Shown one piece after another: positions 1 through 6,255 of a stretch of 7,999 nucleotides of DNA. Positions within the stretch are counted from its first letter, which is position 1; the number at the start of each line of letters is the position of its first letter. The notes beneath the pieces were generated by a model. The model did not search any database and was not told the DNA's origin. It saw only the letters and a list, made by a program, of their open reading frames with translations. Both the position numbers and the translations under genes were made by a program. The stretch is from Woeseia sp. (GTDB lineage: Bacteria; Pseudomonadota; Gammaproteobacteria; Steroidobacterales; Woeseiaceae): contig QIHS01000325.1 of the NCBI GenBank assembly GCA_003229095.1, positions 1-7,999 of the forward strand, given 5' to 3'.

Positions 1-492
1 AGACGACCGGGCGGTATCTTTCTCAATTCTGTTGAGTGTTTGTCGTACGCGGGTGTCCATCGGATCCAGCCCACCGGCAAAGTCAAACGCCGGCCAGATC
101 GCCAGCACAATCCGCCGCACCAATGTACTTGAATGTGGGGTCTTGCTTCGTTCCAGATACGATTGAATCCGTCGTATTGCGTCACCGTCCGGAACATGGA
201 TGCGCTCAAGGTTCATAGCCCGCTGAATCCAGAGCCCAAGAATTGAGCTGCGTTCGACGTAGACCAGTGTGGCGAGGTTGGCCGAACGTCGCAGCCGATG
301 CGTCACGTTTGCGCCAATGACGAGCACTTCACCCGAGTGGGCGCGCGCGTCCTCCGTATCCAGATGAATCTTGTTGGCGGTGGCAATGCAGATCTGAATT
401 GCACTGTGATGATGTTTATCCCCGTCACCGATCGGGCCATGGTAGCTGAACCATCCCTGGCCCATCACCACTTCCCCCAGCCACTTGCTCAT
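1..492 (-). CDS. AraC family transcriptional regulator, N-terminal part (runs off left edge)
   Basis: An open minus-strand frame begins at ATG 490-492 and has no stop before the window edge, giving 164 residues. A Shine-Dalgarno-like AGAGGG (501-506 complement) lies 8 bases upstream of the start. The N-terminus reads GQGWFSYHGPIGDGDKHHHS followed by AIQICIA. This glycine/histidine-rich start of a cupin-like sensor domain is typical of one group of AraC regulators. Near the break, residues around 145-160 (LDPMDTRVRQTLNRIE) match the linker that normally precedes the double helix-turn-helix DNA-binding domain, which would lie outside the window. The gene is 91 bases downstream of the S9 peptidase on the same strand, so co-transcription is possible. 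The ligand is unknown. The family call rests on the N-terminal pattern and linker only, since the diagnostic HTH is not visible. Confidence 0.7.
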   Translation of the reverse strand, partial: MSKWLGEVVMGQGWFSYHGPIGDGDKHHHSAIQICIATANKIHLDTEDARAHSGEVLVIGANVTHRLRRSANLATLVYVERSSILGLWIQRAMNLERIHVPDGDAIRRIQSYLERSKTPHSSTLVRRIVLAIWPAFDFAGGLDPMDTRVRQTLNRIEKDTARSS

Positions 493-583
493 TTGCCGGG
501 CCCTCTAATTCGGTATCATCGTGTCGACAATCCAGCAAAGACCGGGCCGGAAGAGTCCGCGCCGCCGAGGTTCGTTCCAGCTG

Positions 584-2533
584 CTATTTTTCGCCAATGT
601 ACTCATCGAAAAATGCCAGTGTTTCCCGGTACATTGTTTCGATATTTTTCTCGTTCCTCGGTGTGTGTGCTTCATCCCGAAGTTCAATCAAGCGGGGCTC
701 GGGTTTGCCAGCATCTCTCATCGCCTTTTGCAGCGCCCAGGAATGTTCGATGGGTACACGTTGATCTTCCTGGCCGTGAATGAGCAGCAACGGCGTCTTG
801 ATTTGGTCAACATAATTGGTTGGTGATGCGAGCTGCCTGTCCTCAACTGTCGGGCCAATTACCGTGTCGATGTATTTCTTGCCCCATCGAGTTTCGGTCG
901 CGAAGTCGGCTTGATTATATTGAACGTCCTGATCGTAAACCCCGGCACCAGCGACTGCGCATTTATACAGGTCGGGTTCCTTTGCGATGCTCATCACGGC
1001 CGCGAAACCGCCGTAACTCCAGCCGAAAATGCAGATTCGGTTGGGATCCGCTATGCCGTTCTCGATTGCCCAGTTGACCGAATCGGTCAAATCATCCTGC
1101 ATCGTCTTGGCCCATTCGCCGTGGCCCATGCGTTCGAATTTGGGCCCGTAACCACCGGAACCGCGAAAATTGACCTGCAACATCGCATAGCCGCCTGCCG
1201 CTATAAAGCCCTCAAACCACTGATATCCCCAGCTGTCGCGTGGTCCGTGTGGTCCGCCATGCGGCACGATGATGAGCGGTTCATTTTTCCCGTCACTGCC
1301 GACGGGCAGTGTCAGATAGCCGTGTAGCTCTACCCCATCTCTCGCGGTCAGCTTGATCGGGTTCATGGCGGCTAACTTTGAATCATCCACCCAAGGCCGT
1401 GAATCGAACAGCTTGTGCAACTGATTTTTGTGTGTATCAAGCAAGAAAAATTCAGGTGTCTTTGTGTCCTGCCTGACGTGTACAACCATCAGGCGGTCGT
1501 CCTCCGTGGCGCTGGTAATCTGCGGCGAACCATCCGGGAATGCGTCTTGCAGGCCCAATACCGCTTTTGTCCAGGGGTGATCGGTTTGCAATGGCGTAAA
1601 TTCGATCTTGCCCGGAGTTGTATAAACGCCGAACGGAGTGCCCTTGTTATCTCCAGAAGCACGCGCATCCACATATTCATGGCGATAAACCTCATCCAAT
1701 GCGCCACTCTCTGGATTCATCGTATAAATCCCATAGGGCCCTTCATCCGGCGAATGCCTCATGAGTACGCTGCCGTCGTCAAGCAGTGCTATCGGTGTCG
1801 TTTGTGCCTCGCCGTAAGCGGTGTTCGAAAACTCCGTCCAATCGCCGCCAGGTTCGCGGGAGTGGATAACAAAGTTCTGGTCGTCATCCGTATGGAAGCT
1901 AAATCTGACTTGGCCATTTTGGTCGGCGATGAGCTGCGCGTTCGGCGTTGCGGCGACGATTTTTTTCGACTGGCGACCGCTGTAAACATCCAGTAAGCAG
2001 GCTTCCACATGGCGGCTGAATCCAGTGGACCACTTGGTCAGGCTGATCAGGATTTTTTTCGGGTCATCCGGCAGGCTATTCATGATGAATGCGCTTGCCC
2101 TTTCTGTTTTTACTTTCTTCTTTAACCGGCCCGTTCTTCCACCAGTTCCTGCACGGTAGCCAAAGAGATACTTTTTCTTGCTGCCATCGGCATTCATCGC
2201 AAACAGCTCACCGGTTGAACCGCTGCCTTCTAAACGGACAGATTGCTGAGCAATGGATATGACGACCCGGTCGTCATTGACCCACCAAAAATCTCCAACT
2301 TCATCGTGGTCGGGAAAGCTCAGATGGGTCGAAAGTTTCATTTCCGGAAACTTGAAGATCACCAATGAGCGCTTATCTTGCGCTATTCGCAATACCCCAA
2401 TGTAGTCGCCCTGAGGAGAAATTTTCGCGCTCAGAATCTCAGCATTTCTCGCCAGGTCTTCGATGATATCGGCGTGCGCGAGATTCGCGGAAAGCAGGAA
2501 AAAGGCGAGTGTAATTCTTGTTGGCCACTTCAT
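584..2533 (-). CDS. Secreted S9 family peptidase (prolyl oligopeptidase / acylaminoacyl-peptidase type)
   Basis: This 649-residue serine peptidase is predicted to be periplasmic or secreted and to cleave short peptides. Residues 1-21 form a Sec signal peptide with a likely cut after AHA21. Residues of about 25-380 look like the beta-propeller that gates access in this family. The alpha/beta-hydrolase domain starts near 390. It contains HGGPHG (425-430, oxyanion region), NFRGSGGYG (455-463), the nucleophile elbow GWSYGGF with Ser506, Asp590 in GQEDQRVP and His623 in DEAHTP. The Ser-Asp-His triad is therefore complete and correctly ordered, and length is normal for the family. The ATG at 2533 is supported by the signal peptide; the ribosome site (GGAA about 9 bases upstream) is weak. 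An AraC-type gene follows 91 bases downstream. The exact substrate preference (dipeptidyl, acylaminoacyl or prolyl) cannot be read from sequence alone. Confidence 0.93.
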   Translation of the reverse strand: MKWPTRITLAFFLLSANLAHADIIEDLARNAEILSAKISPQGDYIGVLRIAQDKRSLVIFKFPEMKLSTHLSFPDHDEVGDFWWVNDDRVVISIAQQSVRLEGSGSTGELFAMNADGSKKKYLFGYRAGTGGRTGRLKKKVKTERASAFIMNSLPDDPKKILISLTKWSTGFSRHVEACLLDVYSGRQSKKIVAATPNAQLIADQNGQVRFSFHTDDDQNFVIHSREPGGDWTEFSNTAYGEAQTTPIALLDDGSVLMRHSPDEGPYGIYTMNPESGALDEVYRHEYVDARASGDNKGTPFGVYTTPGKIEFTPLQTDHPWTKAVLGLQDAFPDGSPQITSATEDDRLMVVHVRQDTKTPEFFLLDTHKNQLHKLFDSRPWVDDSKLAAMNPIKLTARDGVELHGYLTLPVGSDGKNEPLIIVPHGGPHGPRDSWGYQWFEGFIAAGGYAMLQVNFRGSGGYGPKFERMGHGEWAKTMQDDLTDSVNWAIENGIADPNRICIFGWSYGGFAAVMSIAKEPDLYKCAVAGAGVYDQDVQYNQADFATETRWGKKYIDTVIGPTVEDRQLASPTNYVDQIKTPLLLIHGQEDQRVPIEHSWALQKAMRDAGKPEPRLIELRDEAHTPRNEKNIETMYRETLAFFDEYIGEK

Positions 2534-2601
2534 AGGCTATCGTTCCGTTTCGGTTGTCGTCGACGTGAAAATCCGATGTCACTTCGCTGCGAACACTGGA
2601 A

Positions 2602-2630
2602 TATGCTTATTTCTACGAGGCATAAGCATA
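2602..2630. promoter_or_regulatory. 9-bp perfect inverted repeat, possible operator for the S9 peptidase
   Basis: TATGCTTAT (2602-2610) and ATAAGCATA (2622-2630) are perfect reverse complements separated by 11 bases. The repeat lies about 70-100 bases upstream of the peptidase start, between it and the tRNA. Neither strand has a T-run after the stem, so an intrinsic terminator is unlikely. A dimeric regulator site is the simplest reading, but this is inference. Confidence 0.35.
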
Positions 2631-2721
2631 ACAGCGTGCTAGTTTAGTCGCTAGATAAGCTGGAACCGCGGCGGCGAAATGAGCTCGGATAGCGCTTCTG
2701 ATAGTAGAACAATACGTTTAA

Positions 2722-2727
2722 AGTCAA
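2722..2727 (-). promoter_or_regulatory. Weak candidate -35 element for the S9 peptidase
   Basis: On the minus strand TTGACT (2722-2727 complement) matches five of six bases of the sigma-70 -35 consensus. The possible -10 partners are poor: TACTAT at 15 bases or TATCAG at 18 bases. It sits just past the 3' end of the tRNA and about 190 bases before the peptidase start. It is recorded as the best promoter-like signal seen in this 211-base gap. Confidence 0.2.
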
Positions 2728-2744
2728 AGCCTTACGCGGAAAAT

Positions 2745-2835
2745 TGGCGGAGAGGGTGGGATTCGAACCCACGAAGGGCTATAAACCCTTGCTGGTTTTC
2801 AAGACCAGTGCATTCGACCACTCTGCCACCTTGCA
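2745..2835 (-). tRNA. tRNA-Ser (UGA), with mismatched acceptor stem
   Basis: On the minus strand this is a class II tRNA. The D-arm GCA/TGC is preceded by TG. The anticodon stem CTGGT/ACCAG holds the loop CTTGAAA, giving anticodon TGA (plus-strand tca 2799-2801). The long variable arm AAGGG/CCCTT is typical of serine. The T-arm GTGGG-TTCGAAT-CCCAC is complete, then comes the 3' acceptor strand CCTCTCC, discriminator G and an encoded CCA (2745-2747). The 5' acceptor strand should be close to GGAGAGG but reads TGCAAGG (2829-2835 complement). Only four of seven pairs form, and the 1-72, 3-70 and 4-69 pairs fail. All other parts look functional. It could be a decaying or extra gene copy, a recombinant 5' end, or an assembly join. 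Serine identity is clear; whether it is functional is doubtful. Confidence 0.8.
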
Positions 2836-2842
2836 GCCGCGC

Positions 2843-2871
2843 ATTTTGCTCGCTGCTGGCGCGCTTTTCAA
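2843..2871 (-). promoter_or_regulatory. Sigma-70-like promoter for the tRNA-Ser
   Basis: On the minus strand TTGAAA (2866-2871 complement) and CAAAAT (2843-2848 complement) are spaced by exactly 17 bases. They match five of six and four of six consensus bases. Only seven bases separate the -10 element from the apparent tRNA 5' end, so transcription would begin at or next to tRNA position 1. Confidence 0.45.
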
Positions 2872-2889
2872 CAAAAAGCACAACAATCA

Positions 2890-2918
2890 TTGATAGTTGC
2901 ATTGACTGTCGTCATATT
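2890..2918 (+). promoter_or_regulatory. Candidate promoter for the lipoprotein operon
   Basis: TTGATA (2890-2895) and CATATT (2913-2918) are separated by 17 bases. They match five of six and four of six sigma-70 consensus bases. Transcription would start near 2925, giving a leader of about 60 bases before ATG 2984. It overlaps a second -35-like TTGACT (2902-2907) that has no good partner. This promoter is divergent from the tRNA promoter. Confidence 0.35.
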
Positions 2919-2983
2919 GCGCCGAACGATTGCGAAAATGCAGGGTCCTAAATCACAATGCAGATCGGGGATAAGACATTTTG

Positions 2984-3877
2984 ATGGCGAGTAAAAACAA
3001 TAGAAACAACAAGTTATCTTTTGTACTGCTTGCGCTTTCCCTCGCTGCCTGTTCAGTCGTACCGATTGACGAAACCATTGCGGATGTCGCCGATGAGCTG
3101 ATGACTGAATTTGTTGCGCTTGCGAAGAGTGGCAGCGAGGTCGGTCAGGACTGGTTCGATTTTGCAGTGAAAGCGCGAACCGCTGGAAATCCACGGCTCG
3201 CTGATCGGGCACTCGATCGCGCAGGCACATTGAAATTTTCTCCAATTCGTCTCGGGCTGGAAACCGCACGATTGAGAATCACCGCGAATGAACCGGATGC
3301 AGCAACGTCAGCGCTTCAGGGTATCGCGCAGGCAGGCTTCGCTGCTGTGGGTGTTTTGACCAATGACCCGTTGATCAACAGCCTCGCAGGTCACGCGGAA
3401 TATGATGCCCTGATCGCTACGATGACTGAGCAGGCATATCCTTGCCAACACCAGCCGGAATTTCGCGATTTCGATTTCTGGATTGGTGAATGGGATGTCG
3501 CCATTGCGAGTGGCGCTCACGCAGGTCGTAATGTCATCAAGGCAATCGAAAAAGGCTGCGTTTTGCTCGAGCAATGGACCAGTGCATCCGGTGTCAGTGG
3601 CATGAGCATCAATTACCTGGACAAGGTGACTGACGAATGGGTACAGATCTGGAACGCCGAGGGTGGCAGTCAGATTAATATTCGCGGCGGCATGACGGAC
3701 GAAGGCATGCGCCTGGTCGGGCAAATACACTATATTGTAGCTGGCACAACGGCACCTTTTCGAGGCCTGTGGACGCCAATGCCGGATGGACGAGTTCGTC
3801 AATTCTTTGAGCAATCGAACGATGGTGGCGAGACCTGGGTTCCTTGGTTTGAAGGATTTTATAGCCGTACTAATTAG
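2984..3877 (+). CDS. Outer-membrane lipoprotein with TPR-like region and DUF1579-like C-terminal domain
   Basis: I prefer the ATG at 2984 (297 residues); a TTG at 2981 in the same frame would add one residue. The N-terminus is basic and asparagine-rich, followed by a hydrophobic stretch and the lipobox LAAC, so the protein should be lipidated at Cys23. Serine follows the cysteine, which favours outer-membrane sorting. Residues of about 30-150 are alanine-rich and helical, resembling the end of a TPR array ('GF...LTNDPLINSL..HAEYDALI'). The second half starts at FDFWIGEWDV (about 163-172) and carries GC.LLE.W, GMS.N.LD, a tryptophan-rich core and WTP.PDGRVRQ..E.S.DGG.TW. This is a beta-rich domain like those labelled DUF1579 or lipocalin-like in other proteins. 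No catalytic residues can be named. The gene heads a run of four co-directional genes. Confidence 0.8.
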   Translation: MASKNNRNNKLSFVLLALSLAACSVVPIDETIADVADELMTEFVALAKSGSEVGQDWFDFAVKARTAGNPRLADRALDRAGTLKFSPIRLGLETARLRITANEPDAATSALQGIAQAGFAAVGVLTNDPLINSLAGHAEYDALIATMTEQAYPCQHQPEFRDFDFWIGEWDVAIASGAHAGRNVIKAIEKGCVLLEQWTSASGVSGMSINYLDKVTDEWVQIWNAEGGSQINIRGGMTDEGMRLVGQIHYIVAGTTAPFRGLWTPMPDGRVRQFFEQSNDGGETWVPWFEGFYSRTN

Positions 3878-3891
3878 AGAGAGAAATTCTA

Positions 3892-4203
3892 TTGAGTCAG
3901 CAATTTCCACGCAGGCAGTTTTCTAACGGCAATCCGCTCGCAAGTGCGCTGGTCGTCATCGTAGGCGTCATTGTTATCGCGCTGTCGCTGGCGCTGGGAT
4001 TTTTGGTATTTCTGATCATCGGCGGATTCATGCTGGTGATGGCAATGATAATCGGGATGAGGACCTGGTGGATGACAAGACGCTTTGGTAATGGAAGCCA
4101 GGGTGCACAAACTCAGAGGGCAGACTCAAGCGGGCAATCTCGTGTCATCGAAGGAGAATTTCACGAAGTTGAGTCAGAGGACAGCAATGAGCGCAGGCGC
4201 TAA
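3892..4203 (+). CDS. Small inner-membrane protein with two helices, unknown function
   Basis: This 103-residue protein starts at TTG 3892. The start is supported by the purine-rich AGAGAGAGAAA (about 3876-3886) and by the lack of any ATG before the membrane segments. Two hydrophobic segments (about 16-36 and 38-56) form a hairpin. They are followed by a basic stretch (RTWWMTRRF) and a polar tail ending near RVIEGEFHEVE (84-94). A short acidic 'VIEGE(F/Y)' tail is seen in other small proteobacterial membrane proteins, but I know of no assigned function. It lies 14 bases after the lipoprotein gene and 56 bases before the phosphatase gene, so co-transcription is likely. The arrangement suggests an envelope role, which is inference only. 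Confidence 0.75.
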   Translation: MSQQFPRRQFSNGNPLASALVVIVGVIVIALSLALGFLVFLIIGGFMLVMAMIIGMRTWWMTRRFGNGSQGAQTQRADSSGQSRVIEGEFHEVESEDSNERRR

Positions 4204-4259
4204 CGGACATTGAACCTGGGCGTAGTCAAAACGGGCAAAAACTCGTAAGCTCGGCCCCT

Positions 4260-4883
4260 ATGCAAAACGGAAAAAAAGATCAGCTGCGTCGCAAGCAACG
4301 CCGCCGTCGCCGTATCCAGGCAATCATCATCTACACTGCTATCGCTATCGGACTCGCGTGGTTTTTCGAATCACAGGCTACGACGACGATGATTTTCGTT
4401 CGTCATGCGGAAAAAGCGTCAACACCGGTCGGTGACCCGGGTCTCTCACTTGCGGGACAAGCCCGCGCGGCAGAACTTGCCCGACAATTGACAGATGCAG
4501 ACGTGGCCGCCGGAATCGACGCAGTCTTTTCGACGCCTTTCCGCAGAACGGTTGAGACAGCGCGACCGGTCGCAGATGCGTTGGGTCTCGAAGTCACTCT
4601 TTATGATCCTATGGACAATGAAGCCGTGCTTGCGCGCATCCTTAGGGAGCACAAAGGCGAAATCATTCTGCTTGTCGGGCATAGCAATACCATGCCGACG
4701 CTGATCGCCGACCTTGGCGCGAGCAAGAACGTACCCGCCATTGCTGAGGACGAGTACGACAATATTTACCTGGTTTCCATTCCGTGGTTTGGCAAGACCA
4801 AGACAATTCGCCTTCGATACGGCGAAGCATTTGCCGGTGCACCCGTCGAAGAGTCCTTTCCCGAATTGCCAGTGACGAACTGA
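4260..4883 (+). CDS. Membrane-anchored histidine phosphatase family protein (SixA / phosphoglycerate mutase-like)
   Basis: The protein has 207 residues. Residues 5-18 are strongly basic (KKDQLRRKQRRRRR), then residues 19-36 form one membrane helix. By the positive-inside rule the rest should face the periplasm. The catalytic domain opens with VRHAEK (47-52), giving the phospho-accepting His49 and Arg48 of the RHG/RHxE signature. STPFRRTVETA (91-101) supplies the usual phosphate-binding arginine, and VGHSNT (139-144) the second catalytic His141. The compact size and the RHAEK variant resemble SixA-type phosphatases rather than glycolytic mutases. The substrate is unknown and could be a phosphoprotein or a small phosphoester. 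ATG 4260 has no clear ribosome site, so the start is slightly uncertain. It sits between the small membrane protein and the YjbQ gene on the same strand. Confidence 0.88.
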   Translation: MQNGKKDQLRRKQRRRRRIQAIIIYTAIAIGLAWFFESQATTTMIFVRHAEKASTPVGDPGLSLAGQARAAELARQLTDADVAAGIDAVFSTPFRRTVETARPVADALGLEVTLYDPMDNEAVLARILREHKGEIILLVGHSNTMPTLIADLGASKNVPAIAEDEYDNIYLVSIPWFGKTKTIRLRYGEAFAGAPVEESFPELPVTN

Positions 4884-4902
4884 TGTGCGGATGTACGATT
4901 TT

Positions 4903-4937
4903 GGACTGGTCCGGACTATTCATGAATTACCCGGACT
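4903..4937. promoter_or_regulatory. Phased GGACT repeats around a 10-bp palindrome upstream of the YjbQ gene
   Basis: GGACT occurs at 4903-4907, 4913-4917 and 4933-4937, at intervals of 10 and 20 bases, close to whole helical turns. The last two copies are part of an identical 8-mer CCGGACTA (4911-4918 and 4931-4938). Between them lies the perfect palindrome ATTCATGAAT (4918-4927). Together they fill most of the 60-base gap before the YjbQ start. The arrangement is operator-like, but no known regulator site was recognised. Confidence 0.3.
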
Positions 4938-4943
4938 AGAACC

Positions 4944-5363
4944 TTGATCGTGCAGCGAGAGCTCAGTGTCTCAACGAAGGGTCGCGGAACTTACGATCTC
5001 ACCGCGAAGATTGAAAGTGCAGTGAAGTCATCGGGCATTCAAACCGGTCTTTGCAATATTTTCGTTTGTCATACCAGCGCATCACTGATGCTTTGCGAAA
5101 ATGCTGACCCGGCAGTGATGGCTGATCTTGAGACGTTCATGCAGCGTACTGCACCGGATGGCGACCCGGCGTTTACGCATATCGATGAGGGGCCGGATGA
5201 CATGCCCGCGCATATTCGAAGCATCCTGACCCAATCTGACTTGAATATTCCTTTTAGCAATGGCAATTGCACACTGGGTACGTGGCAGGGCATTTATCTC
5301 TGGGAACACCGCCTGGCACCGTACGAACGCAAAGTTATTCTGACCATTCACGGTGACGGTTAG
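4944..5363 (+). CDS. yjbQ: YjbQ / UPF0047 family protein (secondary thiamine-phosphate synthase-type enzyme)
   Basis: This 139-residue cytoplasmic protein matches the YjbQ family almost end to end and has the usual length. Visible signatures are the histidine-containing CHTSASL (42-48), CENADPAV (51-58), THIDEGPDDMPAHI (78-91) with the conserved HxDEGPDDMPxH block, and LGTWQGIYLWEHR (111-123). In E. coli the family member has weak thiamine-phosphate synthase activity; its main physiological role is not settled, so the enzymatic name is provisional. The TTG at 4944 has GGA 8 bases upstream (4933-4935). The GTG at 4950 is the alternative and would remove two residues. It is the last gene of the plus-strand run and ends 46 bases before the convergent peroxiredoxin gene. 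I saw no convincing terminator in that gap. Confidence 0.93.
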   Translation: MIVQRELSVSTKGRGTYDLTAKIESAVKSSGIQTGLCNIFVCHTSASLMLCENADPAVMADLETFMQRTAPDGDPAFTHIDEGPDDMPAHIRSILTQSDLNIPFSNGNCTLGTWQGIYLWEHRLAPYERKVILTIHGDG

Positions 5364-5409
5364 CAGGTTGCCGGGAAAAGGCCGTATTCAGCACATTGCA
5401 GGAAATCGC

Positions 5410-5895
5410 TTATTCAGTGTCAGGCGCAACTTTCATGCCTGCTACTTCACGCAACATGACGGCTTTCTCGATAAATTTCTTGTGCTGATCAATTTGTATG
5501 TTGGCCTGAACAGCATCCTGAATTTTTTGTCCCTGCGTGACGAGATAGGTTATGCGGCGAACCCCGAAACCTAATGGCCCGTCGGCGTCATACATACGAA
5601 TGGCAACTTTTTCGGGGTCGCATACCAGGGTGAAAGGCAGATTGTGTTTATCCTTGAATTTCAGGTGGCTAGCGCCGTCCTGCGGGCTTATGCCGATGAC
5701 CGTCAGCCCGACAGAGACAATATCGTCGTGAATATCCCTGATGGCGCAAGCTTCCCTTGTGCATCCGGGCGTGAAGTCCGCTGGATAGAAATACAGAATG
5801 ACAGGCTTGTCGCGCAATAGCTCTTTTAGTGAAACATCCTTGCCCGCTTCGTCAGGAAGCACGAACTCTGGTGCGACGTCGCCCGGTTTTAGCAT
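5410..5895 (-). CDS. Thioredoxin-dependent peroxiredoxin, BCP/PrxQ type
   Basis: This 161-residue protein reduces hydrogen peroxide and organic hydroperoxides, using thioredoxin as reductant in this family. The fold signature is complete: PGDVAPEF.LPDE near the start, YFYPADFTPGCTREAC (35-50) with peroxidatic Cys45, and Cys50 five residues later as resolving cysteine. That spacing is typical of the atypical 2-Cys BCP group. The later GISPQ, LPFTLVCDP and GVRRITYLV segments also fit. There is no signal peptide, so it is cytoplasmic. AGGGAGA lies just upstream of ATG 5895, inside the end of the upstream GNAT remnant. The TAA of that remnant touches the start (TAAATG), so the pair was probably once translationally coupled, and peroxiredoxin expression still depends on transcription through the broken gene. 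Confidence 0.95.
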   Translation of the reverse strand: MLKPGDVAPEFVLPDEAGKDVSLKELLRDKPVILYFYPADFTPGCTREACAIRDIHDDIVSVGLTVIGISPQDGASHLKFKDKHNLPFTLVCDPEKVAIRMYDADGPLGFGVRRITYLVTQGQKIQDAVQANIQIDQHKKFIEKAVMLREVAGMKVAPDTE

Positions 5896-6158
5896 TTACT
5901 CATCTCCCTGGTGTTCGGAAAAAACTGATTCCATCACGATGTAGCCTGGTTCTTTCATTTTCAGCCGGCATTTCGCCATCAATCGTGGCAATCCAGTAGC
6001 GGCCTTTGCTCGAATCGTCCAGTAACGCCGCAACGCCTGGACCGATCAGCCGCGAATTCAGTCTTCTGCCTTCCGTTTCATGCGCCAGTTTTACGTTTAG
6101 ATAGATCAGCGATGAGGCCAGAATCGGCGGGTGTTGCATCCCGAATTTGGATGTTCAA
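5896..6158 (-). pseudogene. GNAT family N-acetyltransferase pseudogene (frameshift plus internal deletion)
   Basis: Three minus-strand frames must be joined to read one acetyltransferase. From TTG 6156-6158 (GGGGAA about 8 bases upstream) the first frame reads NIQIRDATPADSGLIADL, the usual GNAT opening. At 6098-6105 the tetramer TCTA occurs twice in tandem. Removing one copy joins it directly to NVKLAHETEGRRLN and then KGRYWIATIDGE, which continue in the second frame. That frame then loses similarity, while a third frame gives RLKMKEPGYIVMES and ends at TAA 5896-5898; this resembles the C-terminal tail of the same family. About 60-70 residues between them are missing, including the acetyl-CoA-binding motif. 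The second frame alone looks like a 79-residue gene from 6139 to 5900, but that reading is an artefact of decay. The gene cannot make a working acetyltransferase. It lies directly upstream of the peroxiredoxin. Confidence 0.85.
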
Positions 6159-6207
6159 AAGCCTGTTTCCCCGCAGGATCAGGGCCGCAAATATCAAGCG
6201 TCAGCTA

Positions 6208-6236
6208 TCGACGCCCGCGTCGCGGCATTTTATAAT
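6208..6236 (+). promoter_or_regulatory. Promoter for the lipoprotein S9 peptidase pseudogene
   Basis: A perfect TATAAT (6231-6236) is preceded, 17 bases away, by TCGACG (6208-6213), which matches four of six -35 consensus bases. Transcription would start near 6243, leaving a leader of about 90 bases. The same AT-rich block read on the minus strand gives TATAAA, so it may also serve the divergent GNAT-peroxiredoxin unit, though I found no good minus-strand -35. Confidence 0.45.
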
Positions 6237-6255
6237 CGAACGACCGAAAAATTGA

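Noticed and set aside
298..783. A 161-residue open frame on the plus strand
   Set aside because: It overlaps the antisense of the AraC-type start and the S9 peptidase end, has no domain-like pattern, and is explained as a shadow of those genes.
1415..1996. A 193-residue open frame on the plus strand inside the S9 peptidase
   Set aside because: It is fully antisense to a well-supported peptidase propeller, and its translation resembles no family I recognise.
3308..3910. A 200-residue open frame on the minus strand
   Set aside because: It is antisense to the lipoprotein gene, whose lipobox and FDFWIGEWDV domain are convincing.
5364..5409. A terminator between the convergent yjbQ and peroxiredoxin genes
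   Set aside because: Only a 3-bp GCC/GGC pairing with an A-rich loop is visible, which is too weak to call.
5900..6139. A 79-residue small gene upstream of the peroxiredoxin
   Set aside because: Its middle part is clearly GNAT-like, but both ends of the domain continue in other frames, so it is a pseudogene fragment rather than an independent small protein.
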